Positions 1 to 10,998 of a stretch of DNA of 64,000 nt are shown one piece after another. The translations under genes and the position numbers were made by a program. The first letter of the stretch is position 1, and every line of letters starts with the position of its first letter. This stretch comes from Cymodocea nodosa (Eukaryota; Streptophyta; Magnoliopsida; Alismatales; Cymodoceaceae): contig CM072335.1 of the NCBI GenBank assembly GCA_036874045.1, forward strand, positions 16,574,001-16,638,000. Reading direction: 5' to 3'. The notes below the pieces were generated by a model. The model did no database searches, was not told the origin of the DNA, and saw only the letters and a list, made by a program, of their open reading frames with translations.

Positions 1-608
1 AATCATTGTAATTTATAAACTCAGTAGAAAATCCCATGAAGAGTGTTGGTGTAGGATCGTATGGCTACACAAGAGGGGGGTGAATTGTGTATTTTTAATA
101 TTTTCTGAAATATAATTGAAACTTTAAAACTCAAAAATAAGTCGAGACATTGTTTTCAGAAAATCATTTTTATTCAAGGTTTCAATTTACAATATACAAT
201 TCAATTCTCCTCAGAAATTGTAGATGCAATTATATTTCGATACCATGTATCATCTAAACAATTTCATAACTACAAATAGAGAAAACTAATTTGCGGAATT
301 TAAAACTTTTCTCCCTGTTTGAGATCTTTCTTCTTCTTCTTTTTCTTCTTCAGCAATTCTTCAGTGACGAATATCTTGTCTTTTCATGCTTCACCGAATT
401 TGCTTTCTTCTGATACTTCAAATCTTTAGTGACGAAAATCTTACCTTTTTATGCTTCATTGAACTTTCTTCCACTTGAGAGATTTTCCCCGAGAAGGTGT
501 TTTTCATCCTTGAAAAAGATTTTTCTTTTGGTGTGCAGGGACGGTTTGATCCTTGAAAAGATTTTTCCTTTTGTGTGCAAGGATAAATTGATCAACGAGA
601 ATTCTATG

Positions 609-618
609 CCTTTTATAC
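609..618 (-). promoter_or_regulatory. LTR TATA box
   Basis: Minus-strand TATAAAAGG(C) in the solo LTR. The same box occurs near 56285 in the Copia-4 LTR and near 60996 in the LTR fragment. Transcription would start about 30 bases downstream on the minus strand. Confidence 0.55.
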
Positions 619-859
619 TGTATCTTCATTTCATGCATATCCTTCACATTTAACCACCACCAGTTTTCCACTTCTCCACGTCTTTTCTTTTTCCTTCATC
701 GAAACACACACGTTCTAACCCACGTTTATATTTCGAATTTTCTTTAATCATCAGTCCTGGATCTCTGAAAAATTTCCTGGAAAATGAACTTTCTCGTCCA
801 AAAGTTTTTCATCAGTGTAATAAGAAGTCGTTACTTTAATGTTAACTAAACGAGTAACA

Positions 860-1445
860 CAAGTATATATATAACTTAACGTTTCTATCTTAACGAGTTC
901 CTCATGTGCCATTTCACGTGGCAAGTACTATAGCTAACTCAACGAACTATGTCCGTGGTGTTATGCTAATTCAACGAACCATCTCCGTTGTGTTATGATA
1001 ACTCAACGAACCAGTAATAAACAAATGTTTTTATAATAAGAATTTTACCACGTGCAAAAATAACAACTTAAGTTTATAACGCTAACCTAACGCGTTGCCT
1101 TAGTGTTCAATATAGCAACTCAACGCATTTAGTTATGTTAACTTAACGAGTTAAACATGTGCACCTCACGTGATACAATACAACATTCGTAACTTATAAT
1201 TTCACCACGTGTATAACACTAACTTAACGAGTTCGTCTCTTCTTTTACTCACTAACTTAACGAGTTATCACGTGACCTATTTTAACCTTTAAGCCTCTAA
1301 CTTAACGAGTTCTCACGTGACCTCTATACAAACAAAACTCTAACTTAACGAGTTGTCTAAACGTGCATTGTTCATTATACAGAAGATATAACATTAAAAC
1401 ATATCATGCTTTTCAATAAAAATACACGTTAACTTAACGTTTAGC
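860..1445. promoter_or_regulatory. U3 array of TAACTTAACGAGTT and CACGTG motifs
   Basis: Near-palindromic TAACTTAACGAGTT occurs at 1220-1233, 1253-1266 and 1298-1311, with diverged copies at about 890, 1140 and 1335. The last two listed are each followed within a few bases by CACGTG (1269-1274, 1314-1319). AACTCAACGAAC with a GTCCGTGGTGTTA partner lies at about 937-1010. The array sits 250-800 bp upstream of the LTR TATA box. CACGTG is the plant G-box core; calling this array regulatory is inference. Confidence 0.5.
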
Positions 1446-1631
1446 TAAATGAGAAATTAATGCAACAAAACGACTAGTTATTAACTTCAGATCCAATACA
1501 GACAAGTATTTATATCAGTAAACTTTTTCTGTATTAATTGATGATTTTAATTTCTTTTCACAAGCAATAGTAATTGAGCAAATATGATTATTTTCATTCA
1601 ACACACATCATCAAAACAAAAATACTCAACA

Positions 1632-1821
1632 GTTGGTTGTTTTGTTTTTGTTTTAAAGTTTGAAGAATAATTATTTGTAAATATTCTCAAGAAATAACTC
1701 AAAATAAGGATTAGACAGAAATAGATTATCAAAATAACTCAATGTAATCAAAACAGATAATAGAAAATGAGATGGTGAAGTAAATATAAAAGAAATAGAA
1801 GATAAAAGATAGTAGGTAAAG
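1632..1821 (-). other. Copia-1 3' noncoding region
   Basis: AT-rich sequence between the pol stop and the window edge. It includes the right copy of the GTTGG duplication (1632-1636) and continues at 1-49 on the other side of the solo LTR. No gene seen. Confidence 0.5.
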
Positions 1822-2697
1822 CTAAAAATCATTTAGGCAACATATTCCTAAATCTCTTCTCAATTTGATAAACTGTTTTTCTTCAAGAGGCTTTGTAAAA
1901 ATATCTGCCAACTGCTCATGAGTAGAAACAAAATTCAGCTCTACGTTATCCTTCATAACATTATCTCTCAAAAAATGGTGTTTTATCTCAATATGTTTTG
2001 CCTGAGAGTGCAACACAAGGTTCTTTGACAAAGTTGTTGCACTATTACTGTCACAATTAATAGGAGTTTTTCCATATGTAATTCCATAATCTTTCATAGT
2101 TTGTTTCATCCAAAGAATTTGTGCACAACATAGGGCAGCAACAACATATTCAGCTTCAGTAGTTGATAGGGCAACACAATTCTGCTTCTTATTGAACCAT
2201 GGAATTAATGAATTGCCAAACAGTTGGCAAGTTCCACTAGTACTCTTTCTATCAAATTTGCATCCAGCATAATCAACATCACTATATCCAATTAGATCCA
2301 AACTGCTATCTTTGAAATACATTAAACCAAAATTTGAAGTTCCTTGTAGGTATTTCATTATCCTTTTAACTGTAGATAGATGAGATTCTTTTGGTTGAGC
2401 TTGAAAACGAGCACAGGCACATACACTGAACATGATATCAAGTCTAGAAGCAGTTAAATAAAGAAGAGAACCTATCATTCCTCTATATTTAGTAATATCA
2501 ACAGCTAGTCCAGATTCATCTTTATCCAATTTAATTGATGAACTCATAGGAGTGCCTCAGGACTTGCAGTTACTCATTCCAAATTTTTCTAAAAGTTGCT
2601 TTGTATATTTCTCTTGATATACAAAAATTCCTTTTTCAACTTGTTTAATCTGCAATCCTAGAAAGATTGTCAACTCACCCATTAGACTCATCTCAAA
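1822..2697 (-). pseudogene. Copia-1 RT C-terminal part and RNase H
   Basis: Encodes the copia RT tail (the MIGSLLYLTASRLDI stretch) and RNase H. Visible motifs are the YSDVDYAG and DRKSTSG stretches, the TTEAEY motif, the NCDSNSA segment, and the C-terminal HIEIKHHFLRD and IFTKPL motifs. RNase H would remove RNA from the RNA/DNA hybrid during reverse transcription. The last 241 codons are open and end at a natural stop at 1822. Upstream the frame is broken by a TGA near 2557 and a TAG at 2698. The frame matches the rest of pol. Non-functional as read. Confidence 0.9.
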
Positions 2698-3297
2698 CTA
2701 ATTTTTCATCTGATCTGCAAACTTATTACTTAAATTCTCATTAGTTGCTCCAAAAATGATATCATCTACATAAATATGAACAACTAACAAACCTAGATGA
2801 TTTTTCTTAAAGAATAAGGTATTGTCAACCTTACCAATAGAAAAACCATTATTTAACAGAAAGGATTTCAGCCTATCATACCAAGCTCTTGGAGCTTGTT
2901 TTAAACCATACAAGGTCTTCTTCAGTTTGAAAACATGCTCAAGAAAATCAGCATCAGCAAAACCAGGTGGTTGCCTAACATATACTTCTTCTTTAATGAA
3001 ACCATTTAAAAATGCACTTTTGACATCCAATTGATATAGTTTAAAATTCATATGAGTAGCAAAAGCTAGAAAAATTCTAATAGATACTAATCTAGCTACA
3101 AGTGCAAAGGCTTCTTCAAAATCTATTCCCTCCTGTTGGTTATACCCTTAGGCTACTAGTCTAGCCTTATTTCTAATTACATGTCCTGATTCATCAGATT
3201 TATTCTTAAATATCCATTTAGTGCCAATAATTGAATGATTTAGAGGTTTAGGAACTAAGTCTCAAACTTCATTTCTTCTAAATTGATTAAGTTCTTC
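2698..3297 (-). pseudogene. Copia-1 reverse transcriptase core
   Basis: Copia RT (RVT_2 family). Motifs include [42 protein letters not shown] and the catalytic [10 protein letters not shown]. In-frame stops interrupt it: a TAA in the conserved VA-GY segment near 3149, a TAG at 2698, and one close to the integrase junction near 3299. No frameshift is seen. The catalytic Asp pair is retained, but the polypeptide is cut. Confidence 0.9.
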
Positions 3298-4404
3298 CTA
3301 CATGGCACTAATCCAAAATTCATCATTTAATGCCTCATCAATGTTTTTAGGTTCTATTTCAGATAGAAAAGCATAGCACCCGGATACATTAATCCTAGAT
3401 CTTGTTTGCACACCTTTAGAAATATCACCAATAATAAACTCCTTAGGGTGTTGAGGCAAGAATTTATGAGTCAAAGGGTTATCATTTCTTTCTTGACCCA
3501 TGGAACTAGATTCTCCAATATTTGATTCATCACATTCATAATCCGAAGTATCAATAATTTCTTTTGAAATATTACTTGGCTCTTCATCAAAATTTACATG
3601 CATAGATTCTTCAATAGCCAAAGAAATTTTGTTATAAATTCTATATGCTTTACTTCTTGAAGAATATCCCAAAAATATACCTTCATCAGATTTTGCTTCA
3701 AATTTATCTTTATTCTCTTTTGTATTTAGAATAAAACATTTAGATCTAAAAGCTTTAAAATAATGTACTTTAGGAATTCTTCCCATCCATAGCTCAAAAG
3801 GAGTCTTATTCATGTCTCTTCTTAGGGTTACTCTATTTAAAATATAACATGCAGTACTAACTACCTCAGCCCAAAAATAATAAGCAACCTTGTTTTCATT
3901 TAGCATAGTTCTAGCCATTTCTTGAAGAGATCTATTCTTTCTCTCTACAACTCCATTCTGAGAAGGGGCTCTAGGAAAGGCAAATCTATGTTCTATTCCT
4001 AGATCTTGGCAAAGTTTTTCCATATTTTCATTTTCAAATTCCCCTCCATGATCATTCTTAATTTTCTGAACTTTCAATTGCTTTTCATTTTGAATCATAT
4101 TCAGAAAAATTTTAAACTCCTCAAATACTTCACTCTTATGTCTTAGAAATATTACCCAAGTATATCTTGAAAAATCATCAACTAGAACAAATACATATCT
4201 CTTACCACCTAAACTTTCTATTCTAGTAGGGCCAAATAAATCCATGTGAATTAATTCCAAAATTCTTCTAGATATAATTTGCTTTCCTGATTTAAAAGAA
4301 CTCTTCTTCTGTTTTCCCAATTCACATGCATCACAAATTTTATCCTTTTTAAATTTGAAATTGGGTAAACCATCTACTAGGTTCTTTTTAGCTAACTTAT
4401 CTAG
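3298..4404 (-). pseudogene. Copia-1 integrase
   Basis: Integrase core of the rve family: HMDLFGPTR carries the first Asp, KNDHGGEFEN the second, and SQNGVVERKNRSLQEMA the Glu, so a D,D,E triad is present. The zinc-binding pre-integrase region lies at about 4405-4320, interrupted by a stop after HRRLGHIHMK. The downstream linker reaches the TRSRINV and EPKNIDEALND segments that precede RT in this family. The open stretch is 340 codons, in the pol frame. Confidence 0.9.
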
Positions 4405-4860
4405 CTACTTCATATGAATATGACCTAATCTACGATGCCATAACCATGCATTGTCCAAATTATTAGCAATTAAACAGGAATCAGTAGAAGACACATCATC
4501 AGGTAAATTTAGAAAATAGACATCATTTCTTCTATGAGCAGTAAATTTGATTTCATTAGAATTTTCATCAATAACAAGGCACTTCTTAGATTTAAACAAA
4601 ACCATATAACCTTTATCTTCTAACTGAGTAATACTAATTAAATTATGCTCTAAATTTTCAACTAGTAAGACATTATTTATAACCATTTTATCATTTACAT
4701 AGACAGATCCGATACTAATAATCTTACCTTTTTGATCATTGCCAAATCTAACATTTCCTCCATCGATCTTCTTCAGGTCTTTTAGGATAGATTTATCTCC
4801 AGTCATATGCTTTGAAGCACCACTATTCATCACCCATCGGGATCTTTTAGTTTTGACCTG
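4405..4860 (-). pseudogene. Copia-1 protease and pre-integrase
   Basis: Copia aspartic protease followed by the GAG_pre-integrs region. The active-site region reads WVMNSGASKHMTG: the catalytic Asp of the usual DSG is Asn here, a G-to-A change that should abolish proteolysis. Downstream the NLISITQLEDKGY and WLWHRRLGHI motifs are intact. It lies in a different frame from gag and overlaps its end by a few codons, as in plant copia families that use a gag-pol frameshift. There is no ATG at the start. Confidence 0.85.
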
Positions 4861-5670
4861 CAAGAACAGTCATAATCACATCCTTTGGTACCCATATTTT
4901 CTTGGGTCCATTTTTGTTAGTGGAGAATATTTGAAATCTATTTTGTTTTGAAATCCATGTGTTATTTTGATTAGCAGAATTTCTTTTTAACACATAGATA
5001 ACTTTCTCTTTATTAATTGTTTTCAAATATCCATTTCCATAGTCCATTTTATAGCTATTTGAAAAATTAACAAAAGCATATGTCTTTGGTGGTTCATAGT
5101 TAAAACCTATACCAGTTCTATCCCCAAAGACTTTATAACTATTAATAATATTTGTCAGTTTCTTATCTCCTTTAGTAAAAGCTCCTAGTTTAAATTTCAG
5201 TCTACCAATTTCTTGTTCTAATTTTTCTATATCAGTATTAGAACTAGAATTTTCTACACATTGTTTTTTAAGTTTTTCATTCAATTTTTCAATTTCATCT
5301 TGTAGCCTTTCATTTTCTAAAAATTTATCCTTCAGTTCTTTAATAAGTTTTGAATTATATTTTTCAAGTTTAGAAATTTTATCATGCATATCAGAACTAT
5401 CAACAACAAATTTATTTTTCTTTAATGTAGAATTTTCAATTTTTAATGCTGTAATTTCCTTTTCTAACTTAGCAGCAGTTTTATTACTATTTGATAATTT
5501 TCTTTTTAACATAGAATTTTCCAAACTAACATTTTTCAGTTCTTCTAATAATTCATTGTAATCATCTTGATTTATATCAGATACTTCAAAATCATTATTA
5601 GAAATCATTTCCTCAGCTATATTAGAATCAGAATGTACCTCATTAGTGTTAGCCATAAAACAGACATTGG
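4847..5670 (-). pseudogene. Copia-1 gag C-terminal coiled-coil region
   Basis: Open for 269 codons. It begins with an acidic segment after the CFMA/VCFMA-type motif and continues as a long Lys/Glu/Leu-rich coiled coil (about residues 30-160). It ends in the GPKKIWVPKD motif that marks the gag end in this copia group. It shares the gag frame with 5795-6703. The tail length is typical of SIRE-like elements. Confidence 0.75.
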
Positions 5671-6238
5671 CTAGCTCTTCAGACTCGGACTCAATTTGTG
5701 TACCATCAGTACTGGTACCCTTAGATACTTCAGATTCTGTAGAATCATCCCAAGTAACTTGGAATGCTTTCTTCTTTCCTTGATTAAATCTTTTCTAATG
5801 AAACTTCTGTTTTCCATGAGATTTCTTCTTGTCAAAATTCTTTCTTTCATCCTTCTTTTGATATGTGCATTGGCTCTGAAAATACCCATATCTGTTGTAG
5901 TTGAAGCATTTTGTAGCAAATTGCTTCCCTTTATCATGACTTTTTCCTTTCTTCCAGAATTTTCTGTATTTTTTGATAATACAGGCCAATTCTTTTGGAA
6001 ACTCATTAACAAACTCCTCAAATGGTTGTTGAGCCTTCAGTGCAAGCTCCTTTTTCTATTCAACCTTCCTTGAGGTTTCTCCTTCCTCTTCTTTCCAGTC
6101 CTTTAGTTGAGTCTCATAGGCTAACAGATTGCTAGTGAGATTTTCAAGAGTGAAAGTCTTCATATCCTTTGAATCTTGTAGGGAGGTAGCCTTAGCTTTC
6201 CAGTCTTTATTCAGGCTTCTCAAGACTTTGATAACCTG
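5671..6238 (-). pseudogene. Copia-1 gag middle part with damaged zinc knuckle
   Basis: Continues the gag frame after an in-frame stop near 6239. It includes a Lys-rich region and the nucleocapsid knuckle CFNYNRYGYFQSQC. The CX2CX4HX4C pattern has lost its second Cys and its His, both to Tyr. A stop follows near 5793. RNA packaging would be impaired. Confidence 0.8.
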
Positions 6239-6703
6239 TTATTTCATGGGAAATTCTTTCCCGAGATTCTTCAGTCCATTTATGATCTCAATGAAACGAG
6301 ATATGAGATCAATGATACTCTTATTCTCTTTCATTTTGAACATCTCATATTTTCTGAGTAGGATACTGATTTTTGTATCCTTTACTTCATTTGTTCCCTC
6401 ATAAGTAATTTCTAATGCACGCCAAGCTTCATGTGCAGTAGAACAAGTAGAAATCTTGTTGTATATATCAGCAGTGATTGCACAAGTTAGTGCATTCATT
6501 CCTCTTGCATTCATTTGAATTTTCTTCTCATCTTCATCATTCCACATGTCTTCAAGAACATCTGGAAGTTGTATTCCATGAACCATTGCTCTCCATACCT
6601 TCACATCCATAGATTTTAAAAAATTAGTCATTTTATTTTTCCAAAAGCCATAATTATTTCCATCAAAGAGTGGAGGTCGGTGTACATGCTGACCCTCTGC
6701 CAT
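6239..6703 (-). pseudogene. Copia-1 gag N-terminal (UBN2-type) domain
   Basis: Best start is the ATG at 6703 (MAEGQHVHRPPLFDG). Reading upstream to 6754 would merely translate the PBS from a GTG. Motifs: FDGNNYGFWKNKM, AHEAWRALEITYEGT, and DTKISILLRKYEMFKM, which is the copia gag/UBN2 pattern. It forms the capsid of the virus-like particle. The open stretch stops at 6239. Confidence 0.85.
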
Positions 6704-6741
6704 TGATCTCAAATTGATTAAATCTATTATAGAGGTAACCT

Positions 6742-6753
6742 GCTCTGATACCA
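6742..6753 (-). other. Copia-1 primer-binding site (initiator tRNA-Met)
   Basis: Minus-strand TGGTATCAGAGC, two bases inside the 5' LTR end. This is the canonical copia PBS, complementary to the 3' end of plant initiator tRNA-Met. Confidence 0.93.
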
Positions 6754-6755
6754 CT

Positions 6756-8473
6756 TGAAAGGATCAAATGACACACTAGAGGGGGGGTGAATAGTGTCCT
6801 AACAAAGTTTATTTTGCTTTTAAAATTCAGAAGCTGTTGACACTAATGAACATTGATTAATTGATTTTAGAATTAAAACTTGTAGTGCAAAAAGTAAAGA
6901 ACACAAAGAGATTTATAGTGGTTCCCCAAACTGGGTAATCCACTCCTTAAGGCCACAACCTCAAGAATTCCACTAAGTGCTTTTAAGGCTAAGCACAAAC
7001 CTTAAACAAGTTACTTTTGCAGGCTAAGCAACAACCTTATAGATGTTTTTAAAGGCTAAACAAAAACCTTACACAAAGCACCAACTTTGTGTACTCAAGA
7101 CCCCAATCTTGAGTAAATGAAGTGTCACACTTCACTCTCTTCACCAAGGCCCCGACCTTGTGAAGGTTATACTCACAACACCCTTGTGAGTTAGGGTTTT
7201 GAAGGCTAATCGAGAAAACAGTTTAAGATCAAGAGTCACAGACTCAAAATGAAATAGACACACAAGACCAGATCAACTCCAATGAAGAGTTGACAAAGAA
7301 GCTCTGAGGAGAATTCTTGATTGATCTGCAGCTGTTGATCTTCTAAACTTTGTTGCAGATGAATCTTCAAAGTGTTTGCAGAATTGCTGAGTAGACAATT
7401 TCTCCTTTCGAATGTTGAAAAATTCTATGTGTATGTTTCAATTTTTCTGCAAATCCTTTTTATTTTTCCTTCGAGATTTGCATAGGTGGAAAGAATTCTA
7501 AAATGGTTAGATGCCTTATGCAGTAATTCATTTTCAGCAACCTTCAATCATAATAAAGTCGAGATGTGCAATCAAAAGATATCTTGCCACAACGGTTAGT
7601 CAATTAATGATAGTTGCAGTTTCTGTAAAAGTAAAATCTTCGGAGACTTTTAGAAAATCAAAGACTTAGAAAGATAACCTGTCGAAACTCAAAAACATTT
7701 CGAATAGATAGAACTAACATTCCGAAAGACCACTTAAGTTATGTATTAAAATTGAAACGGGTGTCCTTCTGAAACAGTGTTATAAAATATTAAAAATAAA
7801 CTATCTAATAGAGTGGGCATGTTTCAGATACTTATAAAAGATAACTCTCCGATCTTTAAGTCATTTCGGATAGTTACACAGGTAATCTTTCGAAAAGTCG
7901 CTTAAGTCAGAAATAATAGAAAACTCAACCATTTGAAGCTAACTTACTGAAGATAACTCTCTGATTCTTAAGAGTTTTCGGATAGTTACATCATAACCTT
8001 CCGAAAAGTCACTTAAGTCAAGCAATGAGAGACTGACACGTGTCCTTCAGAAGAAAGTAACCGAAAATATATTAAATTAGAGAAACAGCTAACTCTCCGG
8101 AATAAAAACCTTAAATATCCTAAACAGAAGGGATTTCGGATACTTACCATAAAAATCATATTCGGACATAAAAAGACTTAACTCACTGAAGATAAATACT
8201 TTTCAGATAGTTAATGATATAAATGTCCGAAAAGTCAGGAGAGAGAGGCTTAACCATCCGATTTGTCCTATTTTATTCGGTGACTTATAAAATAACTCTC
8301 TAATCAATACACTGTAGACAAAATAACCTGCCAAAATCTAATTTGAAAGACTTTTGAGTACAAAGCAGTTAGCCAAGATTCATGTGAATAAAAAGACATC
8401 TAAAATATGGTAGAAATAATTAAACCACACATTTTTCATCATCAAAATTAACTCATAAATAATTGAACTAACA
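6756..8473 (-). repeat. Copia-1 5' LTR
   Basis: On the minus strand it runs from TGTTAGTTCAATT (8473) to GATCCTTTCA (6756), next to the PBS, 1718 bp. The U3 (about 7560-8473) is rich in CGGATAGTTA, TAACTCTCCGA, ACTTAAGT (8011-8018) and GACACGTGTC (8035-8044). Beyond the right end the sequence returns to Gypsy-1 DNA, with GTGAT (8474-8478) as the expected target duplication. The matching left copy is off the window. Confidence 0.85.
6935..7195 (-). repeat. Imperfect tandem repeat in the Copia-1 LTR
   Basis: Five to six diverged units of about 40 bases built on AGGCTAAGCACAAACCTTA and AAGGCCCCGACCTTG. Each unit can fold back on itself (AAGG...CCTT). A comparable block lies in the Copia-3 LTR at 52305-52450. 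Confidence 0.6.
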
Positions 8474-8684
8474 GTGATTCTATATAACATAAACAAAAAT
8501 TAACAGAGACAAAATTAATATAGCTACTTCACACCCTCGTGGAGTTAGGTCATAACTCAACAGACTAAGTTCGTTGAGTTAAGTAATAACTCTACGATAC
8601 TACTAACTATAATTAAACTTACATTTTTTTTATTTATATGTTTCTACTTACTATATTATACATAGTTACTTCAGTTATATTGTT
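8474..8684 (-). other. Spacer downstream of the Gypsy-1 capsid gene
   Basis: Matches 18,985-19,170 of Gypsy-2. It holds a palindromic block: CTCGTGGAGTTA at about 8537 and TAACTCAACAGACTAAGTTC to GTTGAGTTA at about 8553-8582. No gene. Confidence 0.5.
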
Positions 8685-10024
8685 TCATTCAGCTACCCTC
8701 CTAGAGGAGGTATCAATTTCATTAACAATTCTGTTGATAGGATTAGGTATTGCTTGCATTAGCAATCCTCTAGTTGGTCTAACTTCCATTGATTCTTTCT
8801 GTCTAGGGGGTATATTTCTATTTATATTTTGATTTTGAATTGCAGCATTTCCAAATACAAGATTCAAACGATTATTTAATTGTTGGATTATATTTTCTAA
8901 TTTTTCTATTCTAGAACCTTGTTTAATTAAAGCTTCATAACTTATATTTTTGTCATTTATATTTTCTCCTCCTCGAAAATTGTTGTTTCTCTAAGATAAA
9001 TTCAGGTGATTTCTCTAATTAGGGTTATAAGAATTTCCAAAGTTTTCTTTCTAGTTTCTAGCATAAATAATATCTAAATCATTAACATTTGCATTCTTTT
9101 CTACTAGCTTTTGATTTAATAATAACTCTTCTATTTTCTTTGTTAATTCAGTTAATTTAACTTCAAGCATAGTACTTAAATCTATTTCATGCATTCCCTT
9201 TGGCAATATTCTTTTATTTGTAATAGCTTCAGCTAAGTTTTCCCACTGTGTAGTTCTTTTTGCAAAGTTTTCTAAATATGCCTATGCTTCTTTACTACAC
9301 AGTTTTAAAAATCCATTCTGATAAGTAGATTCTAATAAAGATTTAATTGAAACATCTATGCCTTCATAAATTATACCTATTAATTGTGCTTTACTCATTG
9401 CATGATGTGGACATTGAGTCAGTAAATCTTTTAAAATATTTTTAGAATGATTCTCCCTATTTTTGGCTACACATTAATATTTCCTTCTTCTTTTTAATCG
9501 TTTGATGTGTTGGATAATATTTTTCTAGAAAAATAGAGCAAAATTCAGTCCATGCAGAAATTGAATCCGGCGATAAAGTATATAACCATCTCTTAGCTGT
9601 CTTTTAAAGCAAAAGGGATATATCTAAGTTTAATAGCATTAATACTCATATTCGGCATTTTCATCATTTGACAAACTTCGTTAAATTCTCTAAGGAAATA
9701 ATAGGCATCCTCTCTTTCTAATCCATGACAATGTGACAATTGACTAATATAATTAGATTTCAGTTCAAACCTATCTCCCTCAAAGTTTGGCAGTCGTATA
9801 CATGAAGGTTCATCAACTAATTCAGGATAAAGAATTTCCCCTAATGGTTTCTATACTGGAGCAGCCATATCTTTGTTCTCTTTTAAAGAAAGGTTAGCTA
9901 CACCCCTAAGGATTTCGTTAAGGTCTAATACAAAAAAATTTTCAATATGTCGCTGTGTTGAATAATCCTATGTAGGTGTTCTTACTAATCATTTAGTGCT
10001 AGGAGAATGAATCCATGTGCTCAT
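8685..10024 (-). pseudogene. Gypsy-1 capsid (gag) gene
   Basis: Starts at the ATG at 10024 (MSTWIHSPSTK) and ends at the TGA at 8685. It has the retrotransposon gag domain: EFNEVCQMMKMPNMSI, ALKDSAKRWLYTLSPDSI, YFERFKDLLTQCPHH, IIYEGID. A SYNPNWRNHPNLSW-like segment and a coiled coil follow. Several stops (for example after PSTK) and at least one frameshift break it. No zinc knuckle is present. It lies 3' of the accessory ORF, as in Gypsy-2. Confidence 0.8.
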
Positions 10025-10998
10025 AAACTCTTAACATAAAGTAAAATAACAAAAGATTAATTACATACTAGTCTGAAGCTTTATACTTAGTAAATAGTTG
10101 TTGATGGATGAAGTTGAAACAGCTACTCCTTCCAATTCCCCAATGAAGTTCGTTTTCTTTCAAAAGTGCTGGTAACTCGTAAATAACATTCTGTTCTATA
10201 TTTATAATGCACGTCCATAAAGCAAATGAATCTCATTGCAAGAACGTGTCTTGTAATGTGCAGTGTGGTTTCTATTTTTATGGGTAAGTGTGTCACTTTT
10301 AATTTCAAATTTTAATAACCGCTAGACCTACGAAGTTTCGTTCGTGACTAAAAGAATAACCGTTTAGCTTAATCCACGAACTAACCTCGTTGAGTTACAG
10401 TTAACTCAATGGACAGGCTTTAGTTACTGTTGCTAACTCCACGGACTAACTTCATTGAGTTATAGATAACTCAACGGAGTGACCTTATATTATATTATTA
10501 ACCTCGTGGAGTTAAGGTTAACTCAACGAACTTACTTCGTTGAGTTAACACTTAGCAACTTCTAAGCTTACTCCTTGTATTAACTTCTATATTTTTCTCT
10601 CCTACATTCTGTTAACTTAAATAAAGTTAAATACATGTCATTGATGAAGTGTTCTAATTAAACTCATTTGAATCTGAACATTATATAAATATTTAACTTA
10701 CAGTTCATTTCATATTATGCAGAATTTATATTTTACTTTGCAGCATGCAGATATTTTCAGCATTAACCAGTTATCTTGCATTTAATCCTATTATTTATAA
10801 AATTTATAAATCTTTTAAATAATTTTGCACATTGTTCAAACAATTATATAATATTCAAGATAATTCATCCATTACATCATTCTTCAATACTAATACAAAA
10901 ACATCTGAATAACATAGATTCATTTATATGAATAATTTACATTCCAATCAATTAGATATTTTTGATACAAATATATACAAGTAGACGAACAATACAAT
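10025..10998 (-). other. Spacer between accessory ORF and capsid gene (Gypsy-1)
   Basis: Counterpart of 20,511-21,454. It holds a block of paired motifs at 10,330-10,560: several AACTCAACGGA / TCGTTGAGTTA halves and CCTCGTGGAGTTA. The remainder is AT-rich with no recognised gene. Confidence 0.55.

Larger units (their letters stand above)
50..1631 (-). repeat. Solo LTR of the Copia-2/Copia-4 family
   Basis: Read on the minus strand it begins TGTTGAGTATT at 1631 and ends GATCCTACA at 50, the same ends as the LTRs at 36180-37807 and 55101-56937. It is flanked by the direct repeat GTTGG (45-49 and 1632-1636), a 5-bp target-site duplication typical of copia. No PBS or gag follows it, so it is a solo LTR left by LTR-LTR recombination. 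A TATA-like TATAAAAGG lies near 609-618 (minus), placing U3 at about 1631-620 and R/U5 at about 590-50. The U3 carries the repeated TAACTTAACGAGTT/CACGTG motifs. Confidence 0.9.
1637..8473 (-). mobile_element. Copia-1, SIRE-like Ty1/copia retrotransposon (3' end off the window)
   Basis: Minus-strand order is 5' LTR (6756-8473), PBS, gag, protease, integrase, RT and RNase H, the copia order. Gag parts share one reading frame, and all pol parts from protease to RNase H share a second frame. The coding damage is therefore nonsense changes rather than indels. The 3' noncoding part (1637-1821 and 1-49) is interrupted by the solo LTR, and the 3' LTR lies beyond the window. The long coiled-coil gag tail and 1.7 kb LTR suggest the SIRE/Maximus lineage (inference). 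Confidence 0.85.

Noticed and set aside
429..653. Plus-strand ORF of 74 codons
   Set aside because: Lies inside the R/U5 of the solo LTR, antisense to it; recurs as a decayed ORF in other copies; no domain.
6704..6754. Upstream extension of Copia-1 gag (MVSEQVTS...)
   Set aside because: Starts at GTG and translates the tRNA primer-binding site; the real start is the ATG at 6703.
8474..8478. GTGAT as a confirmed target duplication of Copia-1
   Set aside because: The left copy would be outside the window, so it cannot be tested.
8638..8832. Hydrophobic plus-strand ORF that looks like a membrane protein
   Set aside because: Antisense shadow of the capsid gene C-terminus of Gypsy-1.
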